From the NCBI RefSeq assembly GCF_032452875.1, contig NC_083879.1, forward strand, positions 85,135,572 through 85,199,571: a stretch of 64,000 nucleotides of DNA. Reading direction: 5' to 3'. This DNA is from Bos javanicus (lineage: Eukaryota; Chordata; Mammalia; Artiodactyla; Bovidae). This document shows positions 41,909 through 53,795 of the stretch, piece by piece. The translations under genes and the position numbers were made by a program. Under the pieces are notes generated by a model. It saw only the letters and a program-made list of their open reading frames with translations, did no database searches and was not told the DNA's origin. How positions within the stretch are numbered: the stretch's first letter is position 1; the number at the start of each line of letters is the position of its first letter.

Positions 41909-42119
41909 GATTTCCCGGGTGGCGCTAGTGGTAAAGACTCTGCCTGCCAATGCGGGAGACGCAGAAGACCTTGGTTCGATCCCTGGGTCGGGAAGATCCC
42001 CTGGAGAAGGAAATGGCAACCCATTTCAGTATTGATGCCTGTAAAATCCTACGGACAGAGTCCATGCTACAGTCCCTGGGGTCACAAAGAGTCAGATGGA
42101 CGCACTGAGCGCAGCACAG
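41909..42119 (+). mobile_element. Bov-tA SINE
   Basis: GGATTTCCCGGGTGGCGCTAG head, GGAAGATCCCCTGGAGAAGG, a shortened 3' half (GGACAGAGTCCATGC) and AAAGAGTCAGATGGACGCAC. Confidence 0.9.
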
Positions 42120-43429
42120 CACGCGGCTTCTCTGAGGGTCTGCGGCCTCGCAGTCGGGTGTGGCTTTAGCCTTCCTGGTGAATGCTGTCTTTATGTTCGA
42201 TGTTCACAGATTCGTATTGTTTCAGCCTACCTAGCTGTAGTTCAGGCTCACAAACCTTGGCACGGAGCTGAAGTGAAGAGACACTGCGCTCTGGCAAGAC
42301 ATTAGGCTGTGTTACTGTTTTTCTGTCTTAGCACAGTCTACAGAATCGAGAGCTTAAACATTAACATTGTTAAAGCACTTCATGCCCCGCTAAAAGGCAG
42401 CGAAAGTTCTCAGGGAATCTAAACCACACTTAGCACTTACCTACCGGTGCGAGGAGGAAGTGCCTGGCAAATTGCTAATTTTTGAACGGGGTAACGAAAA
42501 GGTAGGAAGGAAGGAAGCTGTGCTGTGTCCCATAGGAGATGATCACAGGATACTAAGTGTAAAACCCTGATTAGCCACATGCGCAGTCGCCCTGGGTCAG
42601 AAGATGAGCAGGCTGGACCTGAGTCAGGCATCAGATGCACACGTGAAACGCCTCGATTCTGCTCTACCTTGCCGTACAGTGGCCCTTAAACAGTTTCACC
42701 AGACGAGATGCTGTTGTGCTTTAAGATAATTCCAGTTGGTAGGATCACCACTTTCTATGCCGGGCCCAGAGCTCCTGCAACCAGGATGTGAAAGTCCAGG
42801 GGTCCAGTAGGTAAGACTGATTTGTGTCTTTCTTCAGGAACTCTAATTTAGATCCATTTGGTAAAGCAATGACTCTTCACCAGAAGTGTGTTTCAGAAAC
42901 CACTTGGGACTGTATACTCCCGATTTATGCAACCCTTAGCTCCAACCTGGAGCTATAAATCAATGTGTGTGCGCACACACACACACACACACTCCTCAAT
43001 AGCTAAAATACAACACGTAAGTCTAGCGCCAAAATCACACTGTAATCACACTTCAAAGAGCTAGTCAGACACAGTTCTGCTGCCATTGTGAACAATGCTT
43101 GATAAAGTAAAAGTCAGGGCCTAGCTGGTGGCAAACGTGACCTTCTCTCACGGGCAGCCCTCCCGAAGTCAGATGTGCTCAGTGCAATCTGAGAGGAGCA
43201 CACCTTGCTCTTTGAAAAAAAAAATGGGGGGTTACTCTACAACAAATAAAGGCTAAAAATTTACTCAGCGCATGACACCCGCCGGTCACTCCGCTCCATG
43301 GCTCTGTTTGCAACCCGCTTACACGTCACAGCAACTTTCCCAGGAGCTGTCTCATCACCCTGCTTGCACAAAAGAAGCCAACTGCGACTCCAGAAGTCGA
43401 TGCAAATGAGCCAAAACCTCACAACTGGT
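42120..43429. other. Single-copy sequence with a (CA)n tract
   Basis: About 1.3 kb with no recognised exon or transposon. A CA microsatellite lies at 42972-42992. Confidence 0.45.
42972..42992 (+). repeat. (CA)n microsatellite
   Basis: About ten uninterrupted CA units after GTGTGTGCG. Confidence 0.93.
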
Positions 43430-43602
43430 CACTGAACTGTTTCTGGGTCTGTTTCCCCTTCTGATGAGTGGTGGCTTAGATGGTTAAGACTGCCTCAGAG
43501 GGTCGTTATAAAGGTTAAATAAAATCCTGTCTTACAGTCCTTTCTTCAGGAGCCGACACCCATCAAGAATTCAATAAAAGATGTTCAATAAGCCCAGATG
43601 TT
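43430..43602 (-). repeat. MIR SINE
   Basis: GGGTCTGTTTCCCCTTCTG, CTGCCTCAGAGGGTCGTTATAAAGG and the CAATAAAAGATGTTCAATAAG end match MIR in antisense. Confidence 0.65.
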
Positions 43603-43615
43603 TTATTAACCAGTC

Positions 43616-43742
43616 GGGACTTCCCTGGTGGCCCAGTGGTTAAGACTGCCCTTCTAATGCAGGCAGGCATTGAGTTCAGGATTCAGTCCCTGGTCAGGGA
43701 GCTCAGATCCACATGCTGCATGATGTGGCCAAAAAAAAAAAG
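43616..43742 (+). mobile_element. CHR-type tRNA SINE with A-tail
   Basis: GGGACTTCCCTGGTGGCCC, AGTGGTTAAGACTGCCC, AGTCCCTGGTCAGGGAGC, GATGTGGCC followed by about 11 A. Short member of the CHR group with the tRNA-like head intact. Confidence 0.85.
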
Positions 43743-45919
43743 AAAACATTGGTGCTATTGACCGTCCTGAACAGGACACAGAGCAAGAACTGTCTCAGTC
43801 TGTACAAGCACAGGCATGTAAAGAACACAGAAGAACGCGCTTTAAGGTTATTGGCCTCCCTGATTACGTGCCTAGGGAGACTGGACGCTTGTTCGCAGAA
43901 TTCTTTTGACATTAAAAAAAAGTGCTTTTCTATTGCTCTTAGTTCAGAGGGCTCTGTGTAAAGGAATGATGTCTGAGAGCAAATGCAGAATGAAGGGAGA
44001 AATCCTTACGCGTGCCCAGATGGAGAATCGTGGGAATAGGCCAAGAGCTTGTCAAAACTTCAACATGGCTTTTTAAAAAAATCAGAAAAATCATTTAACC
44101 ACACAATTTTTAAACTGCATTCTGACAATTTCCCTAAATAAAGGCTGCATCTACAACAGACCTGATTTCAAATTCATTTTATGCATTCGGTGGTCTAAGT
44201 CAGCTTCCCACAGAGAACACCAGATTTTTTTCAGAGCAAATTCTCGTAGATAACATTCATGTCAGAGCCCTCCCATAATATGTTATCTAAGAAATATTGA
44301 TCCTTTCCCAGAGTTTTATGGTTTGTACCCCTTAGTTCGTGAGAGGGCAGCAGCCCAGTTTAGGGTGGGAGAGAGCCTCGACTCTGAGCATTGCTTCCAC
44401 ATATTTCTGCTCAAGTGTTTATAATCATCAGAAACCAATGCTACTTGAACACAGACAACCCATCTGGACAAATAAGAAGAAACGTTTGTCACAAACTTCC
44501 AAACACCCTAAACAGGCTCCAGAAAGGAAGAGAAAGGCAGAGGAGAAACCACTATAAATACAGTCGAAGGACTGATGAGCCCAAAACTCAGCTGAGAAAG
44601 AAGGACCCCCAAGATCCCTTCCTCAGCACCTCGCTTTAGCTGAGACGAGCTGAACCCAGTATTAAAGAGGCTTGGGCTTCCTCTGATGGGAACATACACA
44701 TCCCTTCTGCCAGCAATGGTTCTGTGCAAACGATTCAAGTTCCTGCCCACACGGGTTCCTATCCAGTCCAGGAGCATCCAAGGATGTCAACATGGATGTG
44801 CACCTCCTCGGCAAACACTGACACTCACATTTTGAGAAGTAGAGTGAATCAAGATAAAGCATTTATCCGTGCAGGCCTTCCAGAGCCTTCAGTCGACGCA
44901 TCTTAAATGTGTGTGGTTTGCTTATAAGGTAACCCTGATTAAGGCTGAAGGCTTTAATTAAATGAACCATTACCTTGGAGCATGGGTGTCTGTACACAGA
45001 GAGAATACGTTAATTAATTGGGGTAATTATTTGCTGCTGTGAACACTGGTCCACCCGGGGTAGGTGTTGTGTTGAAAAATGGGAGATGCCATAGACGGAG
45101 TTCCAGCAGGGCAAGAGCCTCCGCTTCCCTGAGAGCTTGTAAGGGGGTGTCCTCCCTGCACCCCCATCCTTTCCCTCACTGACGTCTAGCATCCAACCTG
45201 CAGGCAGGCCTGCAGACCATCCCCCTCCCCTGCTGTCTTGCCTCTAGATGCTGAAGGAGGCGAGGGAGAGAACCTTGGATTTATTCACCAACAGTAAACA
45301 GAGACCGAGGTGAGATCTGTCCAAAAGATATTCCTGATAGTAGGATGATGTCGTGTTAAATTCTGTCAGTGCTTAAAGCTATTGTTCTGCCTTGTGTGAG
45401 TGCCTGATGTTGTCCTAAATCTTGTTAGTGCTTAAAGGTATTAATATAACTTTCTTTCCTCCAGTATTTAGAGACTAGAGCTTTCTCATTCATCATTTTC
45501 AAGTGAATCTATCTACATTCTTCCAAATGGCAGCTTAGAAGAGAGGGGCTTTAAAAAAAAAGGTGAGGACATGAAGATTGCAAATGTAACTTGGACTAGA
45601 CCATCCCTTCCTACACGCACATTACCGTTTCCATACTCCAGCTTCCCTGAAAGTGGTGCTCTTAGTCCAGCAGAGACCAGGGCGCGCCATTGTAAGAGTC
45701 GAGGTCCTAGGCTCGTAAAGCAGGTTCTCCAAACGACTGGATGAGAGGATGGATAAACGAGTAGGATGAGTGGGCAGAGCCATTAGAGGCATGACGTCGG
45801 AACCGGAAGATCCAAGTACTCCAGGTCTTAGTACAAAACTTCTGGACAAACCATCACTATTTATCACTCAAATAATAGAAATATTCAAGAGAGGACATGA
45901 GAAAAGTCTTTCCAGAGAA
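43743..45919. other. Single-copy sequence, no gene seen
   Basis: The longest repeat-free stretch in the middle of the window. It includes a TTAATTAATTGGGGTAATTA motif near 45010 and a local direct repeat at 45346-45450. No recognised gene; frames are below 90 codons. Confidence 0.45.
45346..45450 (+). repeat. Local imperfect direct repeat
   Basis: Two versions of a roughly 37-bp unit about 65 bp apart: the first contains CTGTCAGTGCTTAAAGCTATT, the second CTTGTTAGTGCTTAAAGGTATT. Both are preceded by GTCGTGTTAAAT- and GTTGTCCTAAAT-type sequence. Confidence 0.7.
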
Positions 45920-45994
45920 ATTCCAATTAAAATGAAAATGTACTATCATTTTCTTAACACTAAGAAACATTTTACATAGCAGGAATAATTGTTT
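45920..45994 (+). mobile_element. Old L1, left of the SINE
   Basis: CAATTAAAATGAAAATGTAC and AGCAGGAATAATTG: weak old-L1-like sequence that continues after the SINE. Confidence 0.35.
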
Positions 45995-46209
45995 GCTGGG
46001 CTGTGCTCAGTCACTCAGTCATGTCCGACTCTTAACGACTCCATGAATGGTAGCCCGCCAGGCTCCTCTGTCCGTGGAATTCTCCAGGCCAGAATATTGG
46101 AGTGGGTAGCCTATCCCTTCTCCAGGGGCTCTTCCTGACCCAGGGATTGAACCCAGGTCTCCTTCATTGCAGGCAGATTCTTTACCAGCTGAGCTACCAG
46201 GGAAGCCTT
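45995..46209 (-). mobile_element. Bov-tA SINE with 11-bp target-site duplication
   Basis: Reverse-complement full-length copy, flanked by AATAATTGTTT at 45984-45994 and 46210-46220 (perfect). Confidence 0.95.
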
Positions 46210-46220
46210 AATAATTGTTT

Positions 46221-46700
46221 ACTAATTATCAATTAATATACGGCATCCTCTTACATGGATGAAAGTATGCAAATTTACCCAAACTTCACAAGTGTAAGTA
46301 TAGTTTCATCAGTTAATCCCACTTCTTGGACTCCATCCTATGAAAAAGCTGTTAAATACGGAAAACATTTAAGGCACAAAAATACTCATTACAAATTCAT
46401 AATAGCTAAGCTTTTAAAATGAGGATCAAGAGCCGTGATTCGGAATGTAGAATCATGCACACGATAAAGCGCTGGGGGTTTCGTAGGCAAGATTGAGTGT
46501 GAGCAGAATTTTGTGATACAAAACAAAACTTACACAAAAATAACCTTGAACAGACTGCACCAAGGTACTTATGATTCTATTTGCCTGTAGGTGGCAGGAC
46601 CATGGCTGATATTTTTCCCTTTTTCTCTTGTGTAATTTTCAAATTTCCACGATGCATGCATCACGTTTGTGTGGAAAACTTTTTAAATCTAGGGTTTTTT
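46221..46700 (+). mobile_element. Old L1 3' region
   Basis: AATCCCACTTCTTGGACTCC, ACAAATTCATAATAGCTAAG, and the GTAGGTGGCAGGACCATGGC stretch fit the order of an ancient L1 3' end. Highly diverged. Confidence 0.45.
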
Positions 46701-47034
46701 ACTTTTCTTCTACAGGTAAGTGCAAGAGCCGAAATGTTCTATTTTCATTCTCCTCTATTACTGGTCCATCTTTCATGAGACAAATGGTGTTGACTGCTTA
46801 AAACACAGACAGCATTAGTCAATTTCCCCTAGTTGATTAAGAAAATACTGACGCCTCCCCAGTGCTTGCCCCAGAGTCCCCCCTCTCCTTAGGCTGATAT
46901 GAGGTCCTTCCCTGCTGGGCTCTGCCCTGCCGTGACAGAGGGAGCCCCAAGAGCCCGCGCACCCCAAGGGGCTCTACTCACCACGTGCCTTGTGCATTCC
47001 ACGCTCCCAGTCCTGTGGAGCATCATGACTCCTC
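46701..47034. other. Single-copy gap
   Basis: No recognised feature. Confidence 0.4.
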
Positions 47035-47155
47035 CACTCCCACTTGAGGAACCAAACCTCAGAGCCTCTAGGTGACGACCCCGTCACAAGCTGCAGCCCA
47101 CACACAGAACATGGGACCTTCTGATTCCAAACCAGTCCGTCCTCCCATCTCTGTA
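47035..47155 (+). repeat. Possible MIR fragment
   Basis: CACTTGAGGAACCAAACCTC followed by GTCACAAGCTGCAGCCCACAC and CTTCTGATTCCAAACCAGTCC resembles the MIR core and tail. Confidence 0.4.
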
Positions 47156-47411
47156 ATGGTTCTGAAATCACGCTGTCTGCTTTCTCATCAGCTTTTGGCC
47201 TCTATCGTTTCCTTCTCCAGGAACCCCCTGAAACTTTCTTACTCTTCCGCAGGCCTCTGCTTGTTCTCCAAGGTCCGGATCCACCGGAACTCCACGCCTT
47301 TGTGTCATCACTCAGATCACCCCAGTCAAGATGAGCGGCTTCCTCCGTTCAAAATCCAAGAGCACAGAGCTTGACTCTTAAATGTGTTCCATCAGTCCCT
47401 CTGGTCGGTCA
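47156..47411. other. Single-copy gap
   Basis: No recognised feature. Confidence 0.4.
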
Positions 47412-47674
47412 CTTTGTGCTGGGCCTTCTGTGCTGCACACAGGCTTTTCTCTAGTTGTGGCGCACGGGCTTCTCATCGAGGTGGCTTCTCTCGCTGTGGA
47501 AATCCAGGCACATGGGCTTCGGTAGTTGTAGCTCCCGGGATTTAGAGCACAGCTCAGTAGCTGTGGTGCATGGGCTTGGTTGCTTCATTTGTGATCTTCC
47601 TGGAGCAGGGATCGAACCCGTGTCTCCTGCACTGACAGGCGGATTCTTCACCCCTGAGCCATCAGAGAAGCCCC
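47412..47674 (-). mobile_element. CHR-type tRNA SINE
   Basis: Antisense CHR: TTTCTCTAGTTGTGGCGCAC, GGTAGTTGTAGCTCCCGGG, CTCAGTAGCTGTGGTGCATGG, GGATCGAACCCGTGTCTCC and the head CTGAGCCATCAGAGAAGCCCC on the right. Confidence 0.85.
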
Positions 47675-48462
47675 CTCACTTTGACCAGTTTTTAAGGAAA
47701 GTTCTTGACTTCTTCGTCTCCCATTAACTTGAGAAGACAGAGAAGATGTCTTATTTCTTTACTTTTTCAGCACCCATGAGAGTCTTGGGTTATGAAGGAC
47801 ATTCAATTAACTATTTGCTGAATTAATTAATTCAATAGAAGTCGGTCCAGCTTCTCAGCTTTCTCTCGTCTAGCATGGTCATCATCTGTAAATGTACAAC
47901 CCACCCACCTGGGTACAGATGAGACAAACAGAAAAGCAATATTTCTCAGTGGTTATACATTTTATTGACAATTCTCTTCATCTATATATATCAGGGTAAT
48001 TAAAAGTGTTCCTTCTCTTAGAGGTCAAAATCAGACACAAGGAGAAAATCGTAATGAATATCATGGTGTAAAGGAGCTTTACCGTATTTTAGGATGAGAT
48101 ACATCCTTGGTGTCTGGAGAGAGAGAGCTCCTTGCTCTGTGAGTGAGTTCCCAGGCAAAGGCTTCCAAAGAACACTGTCTAGTCTCACTCAGACTTGAGG
48201 CACTTTACATAGAAAGTTGGTCCTCTTGTCCAGGGGAGGGGAGATTATCTAAGAATGAAAACAAACTCAGGTAGATGCTGAAGGGGATAGCCCCGGGAGC
48301 AAACAGAATCTGCTGGGAGAACACCCCTCCAACCAGAGGAGCAGGCAGGCTGGCCAACTCAAGGAAGGACGCCCGGGAACAGACGCGTCCCCAGCCTCAG
48401 CTCTGGCATCCATGAAACGACCACACGATGAAGCCTCTCCTGGCATTCAGGCCCTCAACATT
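47675..48462. other. Single-copy sequence, no gene seen
   Basis: AT-rich then mixed. No recognised feature. Confidence 0.45.
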
Positions 48463-48673
48463 GAGCATGCGTGCTAAGCCGCTTCAGTCGTGTCTGACTT
48501 TTGTGACCCTGTGGACTGTAGCCCGCCAGGCTCCTCTGTCCCTGGGATTCTCCAGGCAAGAACACTGGAGCGGGTTGCCATGCCCTCCTCCAGGGGATCT
48601 TCCCAACCCAGGGATCACACCTGCGTCTCCTGCAGGTGGGTTGTTCACCACTAGCACCACCTGGGAAGCTCCC
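48463..48673 (-). mobile_element. Bov-tA SINE
   Basis: Reverse-complement copy: GCTTCAGTCGTGTCTGAC, CCAGGCAAGAACACTGGAGC, GCACCACCTGGGAAGCTCCC. The head lacks about 15 bp. Confidence 0.93.
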
Positions 48674-48869
48674 AGAACTGTGCTGACATTGAGAAATCCA
48701 CAAATACAAGGATAAATTGGAGCCAGAGAAAAGCTCTTTCCAGATCTGGAAAGATCCAACTTTACAATGAATCACTTATTTATTCATTTGTTTGTTTATA
48801 AAACAGAATGCAAAATGGATCACCTGCTTTTAGAAAACGAGATCTTTACCCAGAAACTAGTGACCTTTG
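48674..48869. other. Short unique gap
   Basis: Contains a TTTATTTATTCATTTGTTTG T-rich stretch. No feature recognised. Confidence 0.4.
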
Positions 48870-48982
48870 GACATGAACTTGGGCAAACTCTGGGAGTGGT
48901 GAGGGGCAGGGAGGCCTGCGTGCTGCAGTCCATGGGGTCACAGAGTCGGACACAGCAAGGCAACTGAACGACAACAACAGGC
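48870..48982 (+). mobile_element. BovB LINE 3' terminus, very short
   Basis: GGACATGAACTTGGGCAAAC, GGGAGGCCTGCGTGCTGC, GTCACAGAGTCGGACACAGC. Only the last 110 bp of the element. Confidence 0.87.
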
Positions 48983-49246
48983 TGCTTCTCTGCAGAACCT
49001 TCAATCCAAGGAGCACTCGTCAGCGCCTTTAATCCGCCACCCTGGGGGCACTTGGCTGGACGGAGGACATGTCCCTGTCACCATCCACGTCCCACAGCCT
49101 TGGAGCCTGTTCCTGGAGGGTCGTGTACTCCTAAAGAAGGAAAGAGAGATTTTTGGGGTCTCTAGTTTTTACATGAACCTTGCTGGAGGCCTTAGGACAT
49201 AAATAATTTCATGTTCTCTTTTCTTCTCCAGAGTCAAATGCTGGCA
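48983..49246. other. Short unique gap
   Basis: No recognised feature. Confidence 0.4.
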
Positions 49247-49256
49247 TAATTACTCC

Positions 49257-49519
49257 TGGAGAAGGAAATGGAAACCCACTCCAGTATTCTTGCCTAGAGA
49301 ATCCTGTGGACAGAGGAGCCTGGTGGGCTGCTGTCCATGGGTTCGCACAGAGTCAGACACGACTGAAGCGACTTAGCATGCATGCATGCATTGGAGAAGG
49401 AAATGGCAACCCATTCCAATATTTTTGCCTGAAGAATCCCAGGGACAGAGGAGCCTGGTGGGCTGCCATCTACGGGGTCGCACAGAATCGGACGTGACTG
49501 AAGCAACTTAGCAGCAGCG
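49257..49519 (+). mobile_element. Bov-A2 dimeric SINE
   Basis: Two Bov-A units in tandem (GGAGAAGGAAATGGAAACCC at the left and GGAGAAGGAAATGGCAACCC at about 49393), joined by a GCATGCATGCATGCATT linker. The end is AGCAACTTAGCAGCAGC. The 10-bp target duplication is TAATTACTCC (49247-49256) and TAATTAGTCC (49520-49529). Confidence 0.96.
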
Positions 49520-49529
49520 TAATTAGTCC

Positions 49530-50224
49530 AGAAATGGCGTGCATAGTACCACATTCATAACACAAGTATTTTTTTCTTGAACCCAGCCAGTGAGCTGGGA
49601 CTAATTTTGCATATTTCCCCGACCTGTCACTGAAGCTTGTCCCCACTCCTCTTGTTCACATCCTGGGAGCTTTGCCATTGAGTTCAGGCTGTTTTGATTC
49701 ACGTAAAAAGGAAATTTATGAACTGACTTCTGAGCTGGTCAAACATACCATTTTCAGCTAATTTGGAAAACTCCAAAACTGTACAGTGACTTGCACACAG
49801 AGGCCAGGGAAATTTTAAAGCATCTTCCTTCATACTTTGTACTTTGCAAGAAAGTCACTTTGGTTATAAACCAGAGTGGGTTTACAGAAGGCATAGACCT
49901 GTCTGGATGATTTGGGTAGGAAAATAAAAACTTTATAACGTATAGGTATTTGAAAACTTTTAACTAAAGATCACAGCAACCTTAGAAATTACCCTCTGTT
50001 GTTCCAGGGAACCACCTTGGGTCATCTGCCCTAGTGGAACTCATGGGGGGTGAATGTCAAACCCCTAGGGGTTACTGTGGGTCAGAGGGCATTGCCATTC
50101 TTTGCCAAGGCATAGCTATTTTTTTCTAAAACATAGGCAGTAGATATAATCTGTGAATGGTATTTTAGGGTACATTTAACAAAAGAGAAATAAGTGTTTA
50201 CCAGACTCTCCCTTGAAAAAAATC
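49530..50224. other. Single-copy or very old repeat
   Basis: No confident assignment. It may be the upstream part of the old L1 that becomes recognisable at 50225. Confidence 0.4.
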
Positions 50225-50445
50225 AGAGTAATAGTTCCCTCTGGGCATGAGGAAAGCTGAAGTTAACTTGGAAGAAGCATAAGAGAACTTCCTGGGTTAA
50301 CAGTGGTAATGTTCTGTAGGTTGATGAAGGTTCGACAACATAGGTGTAATCACATACCAAAGCTCAGAATGCACACCCTTGGTACTGTGCATTTCAAAGA
50401 CTAAGTTTTATAGAAAAAGAAAAATCAGTTAATAAATACTGAACT
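50225..50445 (+). mobile_element. Old L1 3' UTR
   Basis: AGAGAACTTCCTGGGTTAACAG, GGTAATGTTCTGTAGGTTG, GGTGTAATCACATACC and ACCCTTGGTACTGTGCATTTC match the order of an ancient L1 3' UTR. Confidence 0.6.
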
Positions 50446-50504
50446 CTACGGAAAGATACACATGTCTATGCATGCAAGGCAAGTGTACTAAAATGTAAGT
50501 TGAA

Positions 50505-50612
50505 TTAATGAATGGAGATGAAACAAATAGAGGATAGATAAATAATAGATGACAGGTATTAATAGATAATAAATGACAGATAAATAGATAATAGGTAGCT
50601 AGCAGATAAATA
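50505..50612 (+). repeat. Degenerate (GATA)n-type simple repeat
   Basis: Repeated AGATAAATA, TAGATGACAG and GATAAATAGATAATAGG units over about 100 bp. Confidence 0.8.
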
Positions 50613-51439
50613 ACGAAGCAAGTACAGTCTAATGTTAGTGATAAATCTAGGCAGTGTCGAAACAAGTGTTAACCAAAACCGTTTCAACTTTGCTGCATGT
50701 TTGAAATGTTTCTAATAAAATGTTGGAAACTGTTATCCCCCTTCATCACACCATGTTTGAACTTCCATATGAGCTTCTTCTTAACACAAAAGCCTCTGCC
50801 CCTCATACCCCGAAACAAAGCGTATTTACTGCCTAAGATCCAACATCAAGTCAGCTTAGAGAATGTAGGAATACATTAGTCTTCAAGAATCTTATGGCTG
50901 AGTGAAGACAAGATTGAAATATGTGCTTCTCTCTTCGAAAACAAACAGCAAAGTTTGTATTTGCCTTCTCCTACCAGAGTCTAAAGTTTCCAACAGTCTT
51001 TTTTTCCTGAATGCCGAAATACCCTTGGGGAAAAAAACATGCAAGGTTTACTTAACCACTTACAGAAAAATCCACTTGGTGGAATAACTGGCCCCAGGGT
51101 TTATCAAGCAAATATCATCGCCCTCTGCTTGACTCGCTCTGAGATACCCACTCAAGGCATCACCTCAAGTAATGCGAGGCCGTGTCACACACTTGCGTGC
51201 TTTCCCACCTGCATCATGTTTGTGCACTAGCTTGCAGAGAGCTTCTTTGCAACGAATCACCTATTAGCTAACCTCAGCCCACCTTCCTTCCGCCCCATCT
51301 TCTCCCATCAACCGCCCTGTCTCCAGGAAGATGTGTTCCCTGAGTAATTCCTGGTCTTCCTCCTCCAGCTTGACTATTTCCTAAAATGGCTTCCACCTAA
51401 TTAAAGAGGAAAGAGCTCCATCTAGCTGTTTGGGAAGCA
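50613..51439. other. Single-copy sequence, no gene seen
   Basis: No recognised feature. Confidence 0.45.
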
Positions 51440-51830
51440 GTGAGCGTCTCCAAGAATTGATGTTTTTGAACTGCGCTGTTGGAGAAGACTCTTGAGAGTC
51501 CCTTGGACTGCAAGGAGATCCAACCAGTCCATCCTAAAGGAGATCAGTCCTGAATATTCATTGGAAGGACTGATGCTGAAGTTGAAACTCCAATTCTTTG
51601 GCCACCTGATGCAAAGAGCCAACTCATTGGAAAAGACCCTGATGCTGGGAAAGATTGAAGGCAGGAGGAAAAGGGGACGACAGAGGATGAGATGGGTGGA
51701 TGGCATCACCAACTCAATGGACATGAGTTTGAGCAAGCTCTGGGAGTTGGTGACGGACAGGGAGGCCTGGCGTGCTGCAGTCCATGGGGCTGCAGAGAGT
51801 CAGACACAACTGAGCGACTGAACTGACTGA
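51440..51830 (+). mobile_element. BovB LINE 3' end
   Basis: From CCAAGAATTGATGTTTTTGAAC to GAGCGACTGAACTGACTGA. An open frame (51492-51821) still encodes the conserved C-terminal residues RVPWTARRSNQSILKEI and RMRWVDGI. Confidence 0.94.
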
Positions 51831-52079
51831 GCATCTCTAAAGACAATGGCAGGAGAGAGAAACATTCCTCTGCTCCTCCTTTTCAGATGGGATTTGGGAA
51901 ACACTAAACTTCCACGAGGTTCCTAGCGAGACCTCTTCCACCTGCAGTCAGTAAATACTAATTCAACATGTTTGAGTGACACTGACCACATCCTGAACTT
52001 CTTCAGTGCAGCCCAAAGTTCATCATGTTTGTTCTTTCTCTCCTCTAAACACATTTTATGAATATTTGATATAACTATT
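51831..52079. other. Short unique gap
   Basis: No recognised feature. Confidence 0.4.
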
Positions 52080-52470
52080 AATGCCGAAGAATTGATAATT
52101 TTGAACTGTGGTGTTGGAGCAGACTCTTGGAGAGTCCCTTGGACTGCAAGGAGATCCAACCAGTCCATCCTAAAGGAGATCAGTCCTGAATATTCATTGG
52201 AAGGAGTGATGCTGAAGCTGAAGCTCCAGTACTCTGGCCACCTGATGTGAAAAACTGACTCATTTGAAAAGACCCTGATGATGGGAAAGATTGAAGGTGG
52301 GAGAAGAAGGGGACGACAGAGGATGAGATGGTTGGATGGCATCACCAACTCAGTAGACATGAGTTCTGAGCAAACTCAGGGAGATGGTGGAGGACAGCAA
52401 AGCCTGGCATGCTGCAGTCCATGGGGTGGCAAAGAGCTGGACAAGACTTAAGGACTGAACAACACCAACA
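52080..52470 (+). mobile_element. BovB LINE 3' end
   Basis: Same part of the element as 51440-51830, more decayed: ATGCCGAAGAATTGATAATT, GATCCAACCAGTCCATCC and the end CAAGACTTAAGGACTGAACAAC. Independent insertion in the same orientation. Confidence 0.93.
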
Positions 52471-53596
52471 ACCAACACCTCCAAGGAAAATCAGACGCAA
52501 AGTTTGCAAATACAGGAGTCCAATTATGCTAATTCCTGGTGACTGCGTATAAGGTGACTCAACACCGCTTTGCAAGAGGATGCAGAGAGCTCGGGCTGGC
52601 CGGGCGCTGCCAGCCGCCGTAGCTTGTTAGGTCACTCCTGCCGTTGTTTGGGTGAGAGCGCCTGTCCACCAGCTCCAGAGGCCATGAATGAGCAGGTGAT
52701 CATGTTTATCAAAGGACGCTTCAGCCCCCAGCACAGGGGGCCTCTGACCTGATGCCCCGCCATCACAGTGACTGGCTTCCGTGACTGGGACCAACCTGGG
52801 TGGGGAGCTGATTTCTCAGATTCCTCCGGGGCAGGGGAGGCACATCAGCCCAGGCGTTCCGGCTGCCGTGCTGCAGGAGGTGAGAGGCAAACAGGGCACG
52901 CTGGCCCGGCACGTCCCAGTGAGCTTGGAAAAAGTGGAGTTGAGTCATTTGACACGAGGCTGTTGGACTGAGCTGTTAGTATCCAGGCCATTCGGTGTCT
53001 GCAAATGGTGTGAAGCTGGGACACACGTACTCACTGGCACATATTCTAAAGCGTGTCCCTGAAGGAAAGTCGCTGGAGGAGCTAAGTGGAAACGCCTGCT
53101 CAGAAAAGGCTATTTTAGAGGAGGATTTGCAGGAGAGACGCCCAGGAGTTCTAAGAACCCAGCAGATGCCTCGCGTCTGCCCCGGGCACTCTGTTCCAGA
53201 GAGCATGGAGCCCAGAGCTCTCTCCTGCCTGGTACCCAATCAGCTGCTCATCCGAGATGAAGCTCAGGGTCCCATCAGGTCATCCACTCCATGGGTAACA
53301 AGCAGCCACGTAGCTTCATCTCCATCAGCGCTGCGTGCAGTGCTTGCCCTACAGGCAGAGAGAACAGTCCCAGGGCTCTCGAGGAGTCAGATACCAGCAA
53401 GCAGTTCAGACACGGGGGCGGGGGGCAGCCCAGGCAGGGGGCGGTAGGACCCATTAACAGAAAATGGACTTACTTTCATCAAAAGTCACATAGAATTTTA
53501 CTTTGTTTAAAACAAAGGTTTCGCGGCTTCCCTCTGAACTCCTGCCATACAGCAATGGCAGGCACTGACTTTGGGACATTTACCCCACACACACAC
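52471..53596. other. GC-rich single-copy sequence with unproven frames
   Basis: About 1.1 kb without a recognised repeat between BovB ends. Long overlapping plus-strand frames (52781-53062, 52995-53447 and 53291-53773, the last running into BovB) give no family I recognise. No CpG island and no A-tail. Confidence 0.45.
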
Positions 53597-53795
53597 ATGG
53601 GAAAGATTGAAGGCAGGAGGAGAAGGGGACAACAGAGGATGAGATGGCTGGATGGTATCACCGACTCAATGGGCATGAGTTTGAGTAAACTCTGGAAGTT
53701 GGTGATGGACAGGGAGGCCTGGCGTGCTGCAGTCCGTGGGGCCGCAAAGAGTCGGACACAACTGAGCGACTGAACTGAACTGAACTGAACTGAAC
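53597..53795 (+). mobile_element. BovB LINE 3' terminus with five TGAAC pentamers
   Basis: ATGGGAAAGATTGAAGGCAGG to GAGCGAC followed by five TGAAC units (53771-53795). A CACACACAC stretch lies directly upstream of the truncation point. Confidence 0.93.

Noticed and set aside
52781..53447. Possible gene in the GC-rich stretch between BovB ends
   Set aside because: Several overlapping frames, none recognised; I could not identify an exon structure.
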